In this document: positions 31,867 through 45,350 of the stretch, piece by piece | How positions within the stretch are numbered: the stretch's first letter is position 1 | Layout of the letters: the number at the start of each line of letters is the position of its first letter | Assembly: GCA_029204225.1 (NCBI GenBank) | Contig: CM055113.1 | Location: 21,287,798-21,351,797 of the forward strand | Source of the DNA: Diphasiastrum complanatum | Taxonomy: Eukaryota > Streptophyta > Lycopodiopsida > Lycopodiales > Lycopodiaceae | Direction of reading: 5' to 3' | DNA: 64,000 bases | Notes under the pieces: generated by a model | Seen by the model: only the letters and a program-made list of their open reading frames with translations | Told to the model about the DNA's origin: nothing | Databases searched by the model: none | Translations under genes and position numbers: made by a program

Positions 31867-34710
31867 CGGCTAAGATGCGGTTTTTGGATGGGATGGAGAG
31901 AAGTTTTACATCAAATCGGAATTGGAACGCACTTGGATTCACATCTTGGATGGAGTGCTATTTTTTTCAAGGGAATTGGGTTTGGATTTACTGATTCTTG
32001 TTGGAAGCATGCTTTTCAAACTTGGTGGTAGAGTGCTCTTCTCCTTGTTTGATTTTATAAAGATGCTGTGAATTAGTGAGGAATTCATTCTTATTTTCTG
32101 AAACCTTGAAAAATTTATGTTTGAAGTAAAATGTTCTGCATGTGTAGCTCCACTCCCTTGTTTAAATCTATTTTTTTTGGATGAATAAATTGCATGAATC
32201 CATAACGTTTTGGACGGTTTGGGATTCAGATTTAGTAGCAAGATGTTTGTTGATAGATTGATGAGGAATCGATTTATCCTGCATAAATAAACAGATTGTT
32301 ACAAGAAATCTTGAATTTGTTTGGTTGCATGTGAGGATTTCTGGTCTTGTAAAACTAATCCTCTTGTAATTTATGCAAATTGAAAAACTGAAAACATGGA
32401 ATGGATTTGGAAATTGCTGTTCTTCTAGAAAAACAGATAAGGGTTTGGATTGAGGATTGCATGCAATAGAACCCTATTTTAGTTGCTAATCTTCTACCAG
32501 TTTTGTTCAATCATTTCCTTCTGAGATTAATGCATGCATGAGAGTCAGTTCTGGGTATCTGAACTAGAGTTCCTGCAATAATATCAGCAGTACAAAGGTG
32601 TGTTTATCACCTTTTCCGGGTGTTGGATAGATGATTGAAAAGAGGTGGTGTTGAACACCCTGACTGGTAGATGAGTTGAGTGGCTATGGGACGCTTTTTC
32701 ATAGCATAAGCTATTCTGAGTGAGGGCATTAAGAAAACCCGCGATTGCTTTGATTAGTTCAGCTATTGGCTGCCAGTATTGCTTGGATAGATCAGATTCT
32801 TGGTTGAAACAGCTGTAAAGCTGATGGATCCCTTCTGGTCATTGATTCTGCAAAGGATCAGCTGAAGCAACTCACTGATGGCGATCAGACGGGCGCACCT
32901 TTCTGTCTCTTCACCTTGTGAAGAAGCGATGGATTCTCGGTAGTTGAAAGGAAAATAACTCTCTCTTACTTGCATGGGTAGTCGCGATTCTGCATACTTC
33001 TGAATCCAGAAGGAAGAGCGACTGCAAGGAGGAAAGAGATGACTTGATTTTTTGTAGCAGAGGCAACTGTGGCATAAAAAATCTGAGATGGGATGGCAGA
33101 TGGCCCAGAACAGGGTGCGAGCCTGCTGAATCTCTCTCTCGCCCTCCTGGTAATCTGATTTTGTGATTGTGAAATCATTGTCTGGTTTGTGGTGCTCGGA
33201 ATGTGTCTGAAAGCGAGATGTTGAAGCGCTGAGGAGGGCTGAGTTGATGCACGATGTTGTGTAGTCCCTGCCTGCGGGCTATCTTCTTCTCTCCCTCTCG
33301 CTTGGTGAAGCTCTCTCTTTCGGGCAGCCTCTTTCCTTGTGTTGGTGGCGGCTGTTGCAGCTGGCCTCCTCTTTGGATAACCTATTAGGATTTTTGCATG
33401 TGGGACTAGGCTTTTGCCTTTTGCATGGTTTTTTTTGGGTGCTTAGTTGATTCTGTTGCATGGGGTAGGACGACAGTTGGTTGAATTGCATGAACGTGCG
33501 TATCGATGCTTTTGCATGCTGGTTGATTGAGGTTTTCTATGGACTTGATGTTTGGTAACTTGAAAGTTGATTCCAAATGGGTTGCAAAATCGACTCGGTG
33601 AATTAAGTTACTAGCACCCAGTAAGAGGAATTTCGGTTTCATGGTGCTTGGTTGTCAATGCTAGAACCTTGGTTTTTGGATACTGTTTCCCGGTCTTGGC
33701 AGGAGGAATTTATTTTTTCTTCTTCTCCATGGGCAATATGCATGCTTTAGGCCTTATCAACTTGACAGTCAACTATAAGCCTAGTTTTTGAGAACTTAAT
33801 ACTATTGTTTTTGTGTCGAGCTGTATCAATCGGTTTGAATTTTTCTAAATTGATCTTGACAAAACGATGGTAGTGGTAGTACCCAGTTAGTGTGAATTTT
33901 GGGTCCCTGGTACTGTGCTTTTTATCGGTTTAACTTTGGAATAGAAATATTCCCAGAAATTAAGTTAAACGGTAATTTGTATGGTTCTTCCTTTTCGACT
34001 TCGATGCTACACCGATAGGTTATCCTAAAAGATTTGGATCTTTAGGATTGTGGAAACTAAAACTTTTCAGATACTTGTTAAAGTGAATAAATGGAATAAG
34101 ATCGTAATTTTTGGGAGGTAGTTCTATATTCGATTAAAAAACAAGTGTATCGAATATCGTAAAGAATACCCGGAACCAAATTTTATTGATTTTCTATTGA
34201 TTCAAGCAACTTTAATGAAGTAATGAAAATAAATCGGTGTGGTCAAAAAGGAAGTAGCCTAGCATTTACTTGTGTCAATGGAATTTTCAAGAACCTTCAC
34301 TAAAAGAATTTTTGGGTGACCGAAAAATCTAAGGGAGGAAGAAAATGAGGCACCCGAGTAGGTAAATGTGATAGTGTTGTGTAATTTGGGTTGGTTAAGA
34401 ATCCCTATTTGGAAATTCCATAGCACCGGTTTTTTTGAATTCATTAAGTTGAATTCATTTTGAATATCTATTGGACCATGAGTTGACCCTATTTCGTTAT
34501 GGAAAATTGTGACATGGAATGAGAATGACACTGGGTTCACATTTGTACTGTGAGTACCTTATTCCTAAGAGTTGTAACTCTCAGATGGTAGGAATTCGGG
34601 AGTATAGTACCAACCAAATGGGTTGTTTATGTGACAGTAAAACCATGTGCAGATTCTTGTTAAAATCACAATTTTGGCAATGGATTATTGTGAACCATAT
34701 GGGGGTACAG
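31867..34710 (+). other. Internal region of the large gypsy element, 5' part
   Basis: About 2.8 kb with no reading frame that resembles Gag or protease. The stops are dense on all frames. Treated as decayed internal sequence because it lies between the primer-binding site and the nested copia. Confidence 0.6.
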
Positions 34711-34980
34711 TCAGAATTAAAGTAGAATCACTGTGTTACTGTACTGTGGGTCCTATCAGTGGATAAGGATCAGTTGGCCTCGCCACGAGGCAAGTTGATG
34801 AGACACGCGTCCCACCAACGGCAACCTGGGTCATGCATGGGTTGCCTGAGTGAACAACTATATGTATAGTGTAATTTCATTTTGAGAAATACAGTTGCTA
34901 TGTGACTTTGCTGTGGAGAGTGTTTTCTGTCTATGTTACTGTGTAGCATGATCTGTGTTCCTATGCAAAGCAAATTCTAA
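34711..34980 (+). repeat. 5' LTR of copia B
   Basis: 270 bp, TCAGAATT at the start against TTAGAATT in the 3' copy, ending AATTCTAA, an 8-bp terminal inverted repeat with one change here. Lacks the canonical TG...CA ends. Confidence 0.88.
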
Positions 34981-34982
34981 GT

Positions 34983-34994
34983 TGGTATCAGAGC
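34983..34994 (+). promoter_or_regulatory. Primer-binding site, initiator tRNA-Met type
   Basis: TGGTATCAGAGC two bases after the LTR end. Confidence 0.9.
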
Positions 34995-36280
34995 CGTACA
35001 GGGAGTGTACACAGTACAGTGTCGTCGTTGAAGAGAGCTTCGAGAGAAAAGCAGTCTTCTGAGAGTTCGGGGTTTACGACGGGCTGGAGACGAAAAGTGA
35101 AGCACTGGTGCATGGTTTCTAGCATACAAAGGTTTGCTAGGCGTGAAACTACGTGAGGATTCACAAACAAGGCTTATCAGTTGAAGAAACAGAATTCTAA
35201 AAATTTCGTAAAGTAGCTGCTTGGTGTTTGCAATCGGTGTGCATCAGAACGGACACTGTTTGACGAACGGTCTGAAGTATCAGATTCCTAGCTATAGGGT
35301 GACCTCAGAGCAAGAGGACTTGCTTGTTGAAGAGCTGTACAGAGGCTATCAAGTGCCAAGAATGGTGTAGAAAACCTAGTTTAGGGTTTACATATGTAAA
35401 AGCCTGGATCTTGAGCTGTAGGAGAGCATTATTAAAGCTGTAAAAACGTGTAGGAGGGCGCCCTGGAGAGACTAATCAGTAGGTAAATGGCCGTGGATAG
35501 CCGCAGGCAGTGTAGAGCGCTGGATCAGATTCAATGAAGGTGTAAAAATCGTCATTCACCATAGCTTGTGAAAGAAATGAAGAGAGGAGGTTGCGGCCGA
35601 GTCTGCGCACCCAAACCAGTCTCCTACATAGTGTTTTGAAGTGAGCCAGCGGTTGGAAGGGCTTCCATCAGTGCACAAAAGTGTGCAGAACCATTGGATT
35701 TCGTGGCATCTGGATGGACGATGGAGATTAAACGAGATTGGGCCATTGGATCCTGATAAGCCATTGAATTTATTTAAATCCACATGAACTTCGATGGAAG
35801 GGACCTGAAGTGTAATTCACATTGCAACTTCATTAAAAATTTTCAGTTTGAAGTGAGAGTTGGGTCCAAATTCACTGAAGGGTGGAGTTTCTTTAAAGTG
35901 AAAAAACAGTTCTAAAGTTCTAAAAGTCCCTATTTTCTAGTCCTTTGCCCGTTTTGACCAAACGAAAGGCTATAACCTCCAAACGAAGGGCACCCGGACT
36001 GTACCTACAAGTACGGTACAACAAAACAAAGTGATTGCAACGGAGAAAGTGTTCGGAGTGTGCCAGAAGTGATTTCACCATTCCACTGGGCACATTGTTG
36101 GAAGTTGACAACTGAGTGCATTTCGGAAGGCGATGCCGATTTGGCTTTCAAATTGGTGGAAAAGCGGCGAGTGGCTTGGTAAGGGAAAAAGTGCAGGTCA
36201 TTATTTCCAACTTTTGACATCACTGTTGGTCTCGACATATTGTTTTTAGCCTACGGCAGAAGTTTCAAGCAGTTTTGCGA
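34995..36280 (+). other. Long untranslated leader of copia B
   Basis: Nearly 1.3 kb without a credible frame between the primer site and the Gag ATG at 36281. This is long for copia. Confidence 0.6.
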
Positions 36281-37374
36281 TGGCAAACATGGGAGAGTCC
36301 ATTTTGAGTGAAAGTAGCAAATTGGACGAGATTTCCAACTATGCAGTGTGGAAATTCAAAAATGAAAAACATACTGATGGAGAAAGACGTGTGGGAAGTC
36401 GTCACAAGTGATGAGAGAAGGCCGCCAAATGAAGCGGATATCAAAGTGTTCGACAAAAAGATGAGGAAAGCTTTGACCTTCATTAACTTGTCAGTGAAGG
36501 ACCACATCATTACCCACATTTGTGATGCTGTTACATCCAGATAGGCATGGGATGTGCTAAAGGAGCAGTTCGAGACGTCAAATCCCTCAAGAATCATGTT
36601 TCTGAAGTCAAAGTTGAATAGTGGCTGCATGGAACAAGGAGAGCACATTCAGACGTACATGACTAGAATCAAGACAATGAGGGATGAACTACATTCTATT
36701 GGTGAGCGCATACGTGACGTGGAGTTGGTGCACAATGCATTGTGCGGCATTGCAGGACCCTATCAGATGTTTGTGAGCGGAATAGCATCAAGAGAAAGAT
36801 TGCCAACCTTTGACAAGCTCACAGGAATCTTGATGCAGAAAGAGCAACGGCGAGAAATGGTGAAAGCTAGACGTCAAAATATTGACGATCAGGCACTTGC
36901 GACACGCCAAAAACAAGGCAAGGGCAAGGGCAAGAAGAAGTCTAAGCAGCAATTTGCCAAGTCTCAGGAGGATGAGGGATCTTCCAGTAAAACCAAAAAG
37001 AAAGACAAGTGCTTCCATTGTGGTAAAAAGGGCCATTGGAAGAGTGAATGTCGCAAATTCCTGGCGGAACAAGGCAACGGGAAACCAAAACAAGCAGGCA
37101 ACCTTGTCGATGAGGGTGAGATTGAAGACTCTAGCATCTTCATATCTGCATTGTCATCTAATCAAGATGATCAAGCATGGTATATTGACTCGGGAGCCAC
37201 AAGACACATGACAGGTAACAAGAATTGGTTCGGTAGCTTGAAAGTGTTGGATAATGGAACATTTGTTTCACAAGCAAATGGTGAGGTGTGCAAGATCAAG
37301 GGGATAGGCACCATTTCAATCCAACTACCTGATGGCAAAAGCAAGATGATCAGGGAGGTACTTTACATCCAAGT
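36281..37374 (+). pseudogene. copia B Gag and protease
   Basis: Begins MANMGESILSESSKL and NYAVWKFK, then a one-base insertion in an A run near 36360 shifts the frame. A TAG at 36542, probably from CAG, interrupts TSR-AWDVL. The second open frame (36554-37375) carries capsid helices, a lysine-rich stretch, zinc knuckle CFHCGKKGHWKSEC at about residue 152 and protease site WYIDSGATRHMT, which is intact here. It ends at a frameshift after MIREVLYIQV. Confidence 0.9.
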
Positions 37375-38678
37375 TTGAAGAAAAATCTACTTTCTGTTGG
37401 AGTCATTACTGATCAAAAGTTGAAAGTAGAATTCGCCCATGATCGTTGCTTTGTGAAAGATGTGAACCAAAAGTTCAAAGTTATTGCGAATGGAGTAAGA
37501 GATCCCAATACAAAATTGTACAGGTTGAATGCTACAATTAAGGGGCAACATGGACTTGTATCGTTCATTCCATCACAAACTGAGTTGTGGGGAAAGCCTC
37601 AGTTTGATGAGAAGATTGGAGATTTTAACAGGATTGCCTACCATAGAAGATCACTTGAAATCGATGTGCGAATCTTGTGTATATGGGAAGCAGCATCGAG
37701 AGAAGTTCAATAAAGGGGGTATTGCAAGAGCAAGAGCATCCTGGACTTAATCCACACAGATTTATGCGGGCCTATGAGGACCATGTCCTTAGGTAAAGCA
37801 TTCTATTTCATGACCTTTATTGATGATATGTCACGTAAGACGTGGATCTACTTCTTGAAGAAGAAATCAGATGCATTTGATAACTTCAAGAGCTTCAAAG
37901 CATTGGTAAAAAATCAGACAGGTAGGAAGATCAAAGTCCTAAGATCAGATAGTGGAGGTGAGTACAAGTCTAATGACTTCAATGATCTTTGTGATCAATG
38001 TGGGATTAAAAGACAATTTACGCAAGCTTATACTCCTGCTCTCAATGGTGTAGCTGAGCGCAAGAATCGCACAATTGTGGAAAGTGCTAGATCTATGCTA
38101 GCTGAGATGAAACTACCAAAAGATTTTTGGTCAGAAGCATGTAGCACGGTAGTCTATCTTCAAAATAGAAGTCCTACCATTGCCAGATAACACCTGAGGA
38201 AGCATTCACGAAGAAGAAGCCAAAGGTGAACCACTTGCGAATCTTTGTATGTAAGGCCTTTGTACACATTCCTAAGGAAGAAAGATGTAAACTTGATGTA
38301 AAAGCTATCAAGTGCATATTTCTAGGATATGATGATCGTGTGAAGGGATATAGATGTTTTGATCCAGTGGAAAACAAAATTCATATAAGCCGTGATGTTA
38401 TCTTTGATGAATCGAAGATGTATGAAGACGAGGATGTTGAGAAGATAGACACATCCAGTGGGAAAGATGATATAGTGAGGATACCACCTGATGATGATCC
38501 ATTCGGGGACCTTACGAGTGATGAACATGAGGATATATCTCAAGATACTACTACTCAACTTCAAGAGACAGGTTGGAGAGGTAGGGACAAACCTTTTGGT
38601 GCAAGAAGGATTGAAGTTGCAGGTGACAAACGCAAGGAGAAGGATGTACCGTGGGATACATTTTCACCAGGAAGCTAA
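37375..38678 (+). pseudogene. copia B integrase
   Basis: 37375-37713 reads KNLLSVGVITDQKLKVEFAH (before integrase), broken near 37585. 37600-37750 continues with CESCVYGKQHREKF. The core in 37774-38190 keeps all three catalytic positions: FIDDMSRKTW, RSDSGGEY and NGVAERKNRT. A stop follows TIAR. 38226-38678 has the C-terminal LGYDDRVKGYRCFDP and ISRDVIFDE. The core looks preserved, but at least three lesions prevent a continuous chain. Confidence 0.88.
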
Positions 38679-38687
38679 TCACCTGAC

Positions 38688-40380
38688 ATGAAGCTCCCTA
38701 AGTGGTTTGAGACATTGTTGGAGAGCCGCGACATGGATGACTTTCCAAGATCATCTAGCCAGGGAGAGCTACGAAGATCAACAAGAGAGAAGACACAACC
38801 TGAAAGGTATGAAGCAAATTACGCTCTCTTATCTAGCATTATTCAAAGCAAAGAACCTTCAACTTATAGTGAAGCGAAGGATGATGACATTTGGGTCAAG
38901 GCCATGGGAGAGGAGATGGCGTCAATTGCTAAACATAACACATGGGACTTAGTAGAACCACCAGTTGGCAAGAAACCCATTGGTTGCAAATGGGTATACA
39001 GGACTAAGTATCATGCAGATGGAAGTATAGCAAAGCACAAGGCAAGATTGGTGATCAAAGGGTATGCACAAAGTAAAGGCATTGACTATGAGGAGACCTT
39101 TGTGTCAGTATGTAAGCGGAATACTCTACGTCTACTTGTTGCTTTAGCTTCACATTTTGGTTGGCCTTTGCATTAGATGGATGTGAAATCTGCTTTTCTA
39201 AATGGTGAGTTAGAAGAAGAAGTATTCATGGATCATCCTGAAGGCTTTGTAACGAAGGGACATGAAAATAAAGTATGTCGCTTGAAGAAAGCGCTTTATG
39301 GTCTTAAACAAGCACCACGTGCGGTAGCAGGATTGATGCCTACTTTCGTTCAAAGGGGATGGTGAGAAACATTATGATCCAAATCTATATGTCTTATGCT
39401 TTGATGGTATGGTTGCTTTGATTGCTCTTTATGTTGATGACTTGATTATTACTGGAAATAATCAAGAGATGATAGACATGATCAAGAAAGACCTCATGGA
39501 ACAATTCGAGATGACAGATCTCAGCCTGATGCATTATTGCCTAGGAGTAGAAGTGTGGCAAAAAGGACATGAAGTGGGTTTAACACAGGTGAAGTATGTC
39601 AAAGAGTTGCTGCACAGGTTTAGGTTGCAGGATTGCAAACTAATGAATACTCCTATTGAACCAGGTAAAAAGAGTTCTAAGCTTGATGAGTCACAGTCAT
39701 TTGATGCTACGCTGTATAGACAGTTAGTATGGAGCTTGATTTACCTTACCACGACTAGACCAGATATATGCTATGTTGTTGGCATTGTAAGTCAGTTTAT
39801 GACAGCACCTACGGAAACACATTGGAAGGCAGCTAAACGCATTTTGCGTTATGTGAAAGGCACTTCAGAGTATGGCTTGATTTACAAGAAGCATGATGGT
39901 TTACTTGAGTTGTGTGACTATGTGGATGCGGATTGGGGAGGTGACTATGATGATCGTAGATCCACCACAGGGTATGTATTCCAGTTATGTGGTAGTTGCT
40001 TTTCCTGGTCTAGTAAGAAGCAAAGTACAATTGCTCTTTCCACCACAGAAGCAGAGTATAAGGCAATGTGTAGTGCAGCAGAGGAAGCTACATGGTTGAG
40101 ACAAATCTTGGAAGAAGTTGGCATGAAACAGAAAAATCTCACGACTTTACATAGAGACAGTCAGAGTGGCATTCAACTAGCAAAGAATCCAGTGTTCCAT
40201 GCGAGAACTAAACACATTGAGATTCAGTATCACTTTATATGTGAGAGGCTGTTGAGTCGTAAAATTCATGTCGTTCATTGTAGCACAGAAGAACAACTAG
40301 CTGATATTTTCACTAAGCCACTTACTGGAGAAAAGTTTGATAAGTTTAGATCAAAGCTTTCTGTACTTAAAGTTTGTTGA
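38688..40380 (+). pseudogene. copia B reverse transcriptase and RNase H
   Basis: 38688-39176 encodes the RT N-terminus (IGCKWVYRTKYHADGSIAKH) and stops at a TAG that replaces the glutamine of [12 protein letters not shown]. 39177-39365 continues to [10 protein letters not shown], where a small deletion removes the WY that normally follows. 39409-40380 is open for 323 residues with ALYVDDLIITG (catalytic YVDD), RNase H DADWGGDYDDRRSTTGY and the end ADIFTKPLTGEK. Catalytic motifs are intact but spread over three frames. Confidence 0.9.
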
Positions 40381-40436
40381 CTTTAAAGCTATGTATATGA
40401 CTGTATAAAAAGTAGACTCTACTTTAAGGGAGAGAG

Positions 40437-40706
40437 TTAGAATTAAGGTAGAATCACTGTGTTACTGTATTGTGGGTCCTATCAGTGGATAAGGATCAGT
40501 TGGCCTTGCCACGAGGCAAGTCGACGGGACCCGCGTCCCGCCAACGGCAACTTGGGTCATGCATGGGTTGCCTGAGTGAACAACTATATGTACAGTGTAA
40601 TTTCATTTTGAGAAATACAGTTGCTATGTGAGCTTGCTGTGGAGAGTGTTTTCTGTCTATGTTACTGTGTATCATGATCTGTGTTCCTGTGCAAAGCAAA
40701 TTCTAA
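40437..40706 (+). repeat. 3' LTR of copia B
   Basis: 270 bp, TTAGAATT to AATTCTAA, preceded by the polypurine tract CTTTAAGGGAGAGAG. Pairs with 34711-34980. Confidence 0.9.
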
Positions 40707-43700
40707 GTGGTAATCCAGTATTTGGTGGAATAGATATGTGCATATCTGGTATTGGAAATTCAGATGGAGTTTTAAAGATCTCTGGAATACTGGATAATGT
40801 GGTTTAAGATCTTTTTGAAGATCGAATCCTAGGTTTGGTTATAGGATGGTCAGATAATCTTTTTGATTTTTAATGATCAGATCTAAAAGCAAAAATTTTC
40901 TTGGAGAGAAAACTGATGGTATGGGACATTAGTGATTTCAAAGAGGAAATTCTTGTGTGAGAATGATCTGTAGGCCAGTGGTTAGTATTTACCTTAATAG
41001 TAATGCTAACAGTTGAAACCATTGGTAAAGCCTATTTAGGATATTTGGAGAGGTTAAGAGATATAGATCCGGATCCCTCAATGGTATCTCATAAATTCCA
41101 AATCAGAAACCCTTAAAAGCTATTTCTCTATTAATTTTAAACCTCTACTTTTTAGAAGTTTCTTATATACTAGACAATTGGATTGAGATTCATACCTTTT
41201 AATGTAGAACTAGGTTCTGAAGGACTGTTCAAGTTATATGAATTTATACTTCCATTTCGAATCAATTGATGTTTTTAATTAATTAAATGGAATTTAGACT
41301 TGATGAGCCCAAATTATTATCTCTATTTGATAGTTGATTATTGACAGTAATGTTTCTATCACTCGGATAAGATATTTAATGATTTTAAGGAAAAAGTCCG
41401 GTTTGTAATAGTATTGGATACTCATTACTTACTTTTTCAAATCTTTGATATCTTATACGTTGTCTCCTAGGAACTTTTTAATTGAAATTTTAGAATTTCT
41501 TTTAAAAGGGGGAGAAGAAAATGATAGGAATAAGACTTTTATGGGATCAACCAGTTGCATAGATTTCTTTTGTGGAATCTAGTTTGTGTGCAATGGGGGA
41601 ACTATCCAGTGGAATAGAGAAAATCTCTAGTGATTATTTTGAATAATCTGAAACTAGAGGAGATTTGGGGATTTTTGAGCTGTGAGATATTCATGAATAT
41701 GGGAAGTAGTGGTAAAGATTAAATTAGGTTCACTGATTGGCTACCAAATACCATTTAGTTATGGATTGGATCAGTGGAATAAAGCTTTAATATGAACCTT
41801 TTGTCCAAAGATGTCTGTATAAGTCAACCTAATCTTAGTTGGTGCACTAAGATCTGAAGTAGGTTGATTGGTTGAAGGAATTTTGTGGATAAAAGTATGA
41901 TGGTTGGAAAACTTGTGATGTGGAATTATTCACTTCAGAGATTTCCCAGAAATGTTATTTACTCGAGAAATAAAAACTTCTGTAACTGAGTTACAAGATT
42001 CTCAGTGAGATATGTGAGTAACATATGCGGATTTTGGAGGAATCTGCCAGTTAATGACATGTGTGTTTATGTACAGGGTCATAGTGAGATTATTCTCATA
42101 TGTGCACGATTAATCTTGTGTGGATCTACTATGTATTCCTGGTTACTAAGGTTATCTGGTGCACTTAACCTAGTTGACGACCATAGACATATAATCAAGT
42201 ATTGTGTTTGACAATTACTTGCAAAGTTAACATATATGTTCTGATAGATCTATTGGTTAACTTAAAAGTGATTTGAATGTGGTGTTATACTAGTATAAAT
42301 AAGATCTGCACCTAGACATTTAAGATTTGTAAATCACGTAGTTGATTTACTCTTGTGGAGGTTAATTGGTAAAACGGACAGTGTGAAGAGATTCACCAAA
42401 AACTATTTGTTTTGTGTGTATTGCTTGTAAGACACATAAGTTATGAGTCTTTTGGATTGATTAGTTAATTGTGTGCATAGGATACTGAATTCTTGGATGA
42501 GTATTTCTCAGTTGAGAAATAGACTTGATTCATTAGTGATAGTATCCCTGTGAGCTCAATTGGATACCGGATCCTAATGGTGCCAAGAATGGTAAACTAA
42601 ATTTTGGAAATTCAGCAGAACTTTGTAATCTCTAGATGATGTTCTAGGAGATAGTATAAAGTTTATATTGTTAAAGACGAATGTTATAAAGGTCTTTAGT
42701 TTCTTGTTGATTGTAGTATTTGGAACCCATAACTTGATTAAGGATCGATTTGAAAGAATATTCTTGGAATTCAGTGATTTTCCTTATGGAAAAGATTTCA
42801 GAATGATTCTTATACTTCCTGAGTTGTATGTTGTACATATACTCCAATATCTTCCAATGATTAAGTATGGTTTTGGAATCCTGTAAATTATGATTGAAGA
42901 ATCATAAGATTCTAAATGTTTATGATTGACGGATCATAAACTGATACTTAAAGATCATTTGAAGATTATAAGGAAATGTGAAGATTCTTAAGATAATGAG
43001 TAATTCTTGATCAATTGAGTGAGTCAAGGATTTAGATCTGTTATTTGAACTCTAAATTCCTTTACTCCAGTACATACTTGAGATTGTATGAATCTCACAG
43101 GCCTTTCCATTAAGTAATTGTTTACTTATGAGGAATTGCTTTCTTTACAGATTGTAGTCTATTAGTGTTTGTGTACAAAGTTCAGTCTAAATCTCCAGTT
43201 TTGTAGGAGACAGATAAATCTATTAAGATACAGATAGATGCTGATTTCTTGTATATGATGCTAGAAATGGGACTGTTAACTCATTAGAGTAACTGCAATA
43301 CTCCGGTTTGAGTTATGATTGTCTGAGACTTGATGGATCTCCTAGAGATTTTATATGATTGAATTGTGGTATTTTAGAATATTTGGATATTCTAAGAATA
43401 TTTGTACCAAGAAGCCTTATTTACTGCAAGAAATTGAAATGGAATTTCTTTAGCTTTTGGATTTGATCTATGAAATAAAGAAGTTAATTCACCCAGTGGT
43501 TCATGTAATTATGATTACATGAAGGTGATGAACTTTTGTTTTTGGAGTAGTTCAACCCATTTGGAAGATTTATAGCTTAGTGTATCTTTTGGAATTTGAA
43601 TTAGTACTTATGAGTAGAGGCAAGCAATTACAGAATTGTTGCATCTCTGAATACTTATTCAGATGGAAAGATCAGACTAAGAATAATGGTTCATGGGTAA

Positions 43701-43776
43701 GATTTGAAGATTAAGGAATAGTTTCATGTTTTCTTTTTCCTATTCTGAGGACAGAACCTGTTTAAGAGAGGAAAAA
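40707..43776 (+). other. Internal region of the large gypsy element, 3' part
   Basis: About 3.1 kb after the nested copia with stops in all frames. Gypsy character shows only at the end: IHPVVHVIM near 43480 and YSEDRTCLREEKCY with a polypurine tract just before 43777. 42600-42700 matches the minus-strand copy at 25880-25970. Confidence 0.6.
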
Positions 43777-44265
43777 TGTTATGGCCATATTCGGTTAAAG
43801 GACCTGGAATAGTCCTAATATGGTAGACCGGCCCTCCAGTGTTCGAGATTATTGGTCACTCCTAGATTTTATTTCACATCGAGGCCTGTTGGTGACTAAT
43901 GACCTTGAGAGGACCCAGACACTCTAATTGAAACATATGGAGTAGTGCATGTATATGTGACCGATATAGGCAGGAGGTATGCATGTAGAGCTGTAACCTA
44001 TTTATAGTTGACCTGCACGGGAATTGCATGTGCTCATGCACTGGATCCTACTCTCTATATATTGAGGTAGTGATTATTTTGTCGACGACTTGGTCTAGGT
44101 TACCTAATGAGCTCTTCTCCTCTTGCTGTCACATTGGCATGGCTTGGGGGCTAGATCCAAGAGGATTCTCCCGGAGGGATCCAGGTTTGGTTGGGTAGTT
44201 TTGCTCCACAGTCTCTCTTGTTTTTTCATATCCTCATCTTAGGGGTTTTCCCTAGTGGTCTTTAT
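43777..44265 (+). repeat. 3' LTR of the large gypsy element
   Basis: Begins TGTTATGGCC after GAGAGGAAAAA and ends CTTTATA where the 5' copy ends CTTTACA. Copia C gag sequence starts immediately at 44266, so the element landed in, or recombined at, the copia C gag. Confidence 0.85.
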
Positions 44266-45340
44266 AGTGAGAGACTCACTTCTACAAATTATGGTACATG
44301 GAAAGTGAGGATAGAATCCATTCTTGTACTTCAAGATCTAATAGATATAGTGAATGGGAATGAGGAGAGCCTACTAATCCTCAAGAAATTCCCAAATTCA
44401 AGAAAAGAGCACGTGTTGCTCTTCATGTTTTAAAGCTAAATGTCTCTAATGAAGTTCTAAGAGAGATTAGTTCTTGTGTCAATGCTCAAGAAGCATGGAG
44501 TACTCTTCAATCCATTTATGAGTCTAAAAACACTTCAAGAGTCCTTACTCTAAGAAATATGATTTTTCAAAGTTTTCAAAGAAAGGATGAAAGTGCTTCA
44601 TCCTATGTTTCTAGAGTCAAGGATCTCCATAAAGATCTTTGTTGCATAGATGATTCTATCAAATCCAAAGAAATTGTTCAAGTTATTTTGAATGGATTAA
44701 GTGAGGATTTTGATACCATTGTTCAATCTTATGCAGTTAAAGAGGACTTACCCTCTTTAGAAGCCTTACAAGGAGTCTTGATAGCCGAGGAGCATAGGCA
44801 TCAAACTCGAGTGGCAAGATTTGAGAGATTGTCTCTCAAGGATGGAGGAAGTGATCAAGCACTCTTCACCAAATCCAAGGAGAAGAGAAAAGACAAGAAG
44901 AATGGCAAGAGCTCCAAGGACAACACAAAAGCAATGGAGAAGACATCCGAGGAGGAACCAAGCTCATCCAATGTGAAGAAGAACAAGTACAAGGTTATTT
45001 TTCTCATGTGGCAAAAAGGGGCATTTTGCCTCAAATAGCTCCATTATTGGAGTCTAGCAAAACAACAAGTTTCGGCTTTTATTTTCACAAATTGCATTGG
45101 GTAAATCCACTCCCAATGCTACAAAAAGAAAAAGCAAGCCGACATCACTTGTGAAGATGAATCTCCTTGTGACAAAGAAGATTCACTTATGATGTCTAAC
45201 TTTTCAACTTCCTCTTTCAAGCATTCTAATGTATGGTGGCTAGATAGTGGTGTCTCATCCCACATGAGTAGTGATAAAAACTCTTTTTGTAATCTTGTAC
45301 CATACAAAGGACCTAGAAGTTGTATTTATATAGCAAATGA
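44266..45340 (+). pseudogene. copia C Gag and protease
   Basis: Starts abruptly at ERLTSTNYGTWKVRIES, so the first residues are missing. 44559-45038 holds capsid helices (EIVQVILNGLSEDFDTI) and a lysine-rich part. The zinc knuckle CGKKGHFAS near 45005-45030 is out of frame. 45180-45340 reads VWWLDSGVSSHMSSD, a protease site close to DSGAS, ending at a TAA in ANDE-CMIEG. Confidence 0.85.
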
Positions 45341-45350
45341 TGAGTAATGT

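Larger units (their letters stand above)
34711..40706 (+). mobile_element. Copia element B with both LTRs
   Basis: 6.0-kb element: LTR 34711-34980, primer site 34983-34994, long leader, gag-protease-integrase-RT-RNase H in one direction, polypurine tract near 40423-40436, LTR 40437-40706. The two LTRs differ at about 15 of 270 positions by eye. Four or more frameshifts or stops in the polyprotein mean it is no longer autonomous. It sits inside the large gypsy element. No 5-bp target duplication is evident (TACAG against GTGGT). Confidence 0.9.
31360..44265 (+). mobile_element. Large decayed gypsy element with nested copia B
   Basis: Bounded by two related LTRs of about 490 bp (31360-31853 and 43777-44265) in the same orientation, with a primer-binding site after the first and a polypurine tract before the second. 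After removing copia B (34711-40706) the body is about 5.9 kb. No Gag or RT frame survives. Near 43480 IHPVVHVIM, and before the 3' LTR YSEDRTCLREEKCY, match the end of gypsy chromovirus-type integrases and the copy at 25184. Target-site duplication was not identifiable. Confidence 0.8.

Noticed and set aside
34711-40706. Copia B as an autonomous, active element
   Set aside because: Frameshifts near 36360, 37372, 37585 and 39335 and stops at 36542, 38188 and 39174 disrupt the polyprotein.
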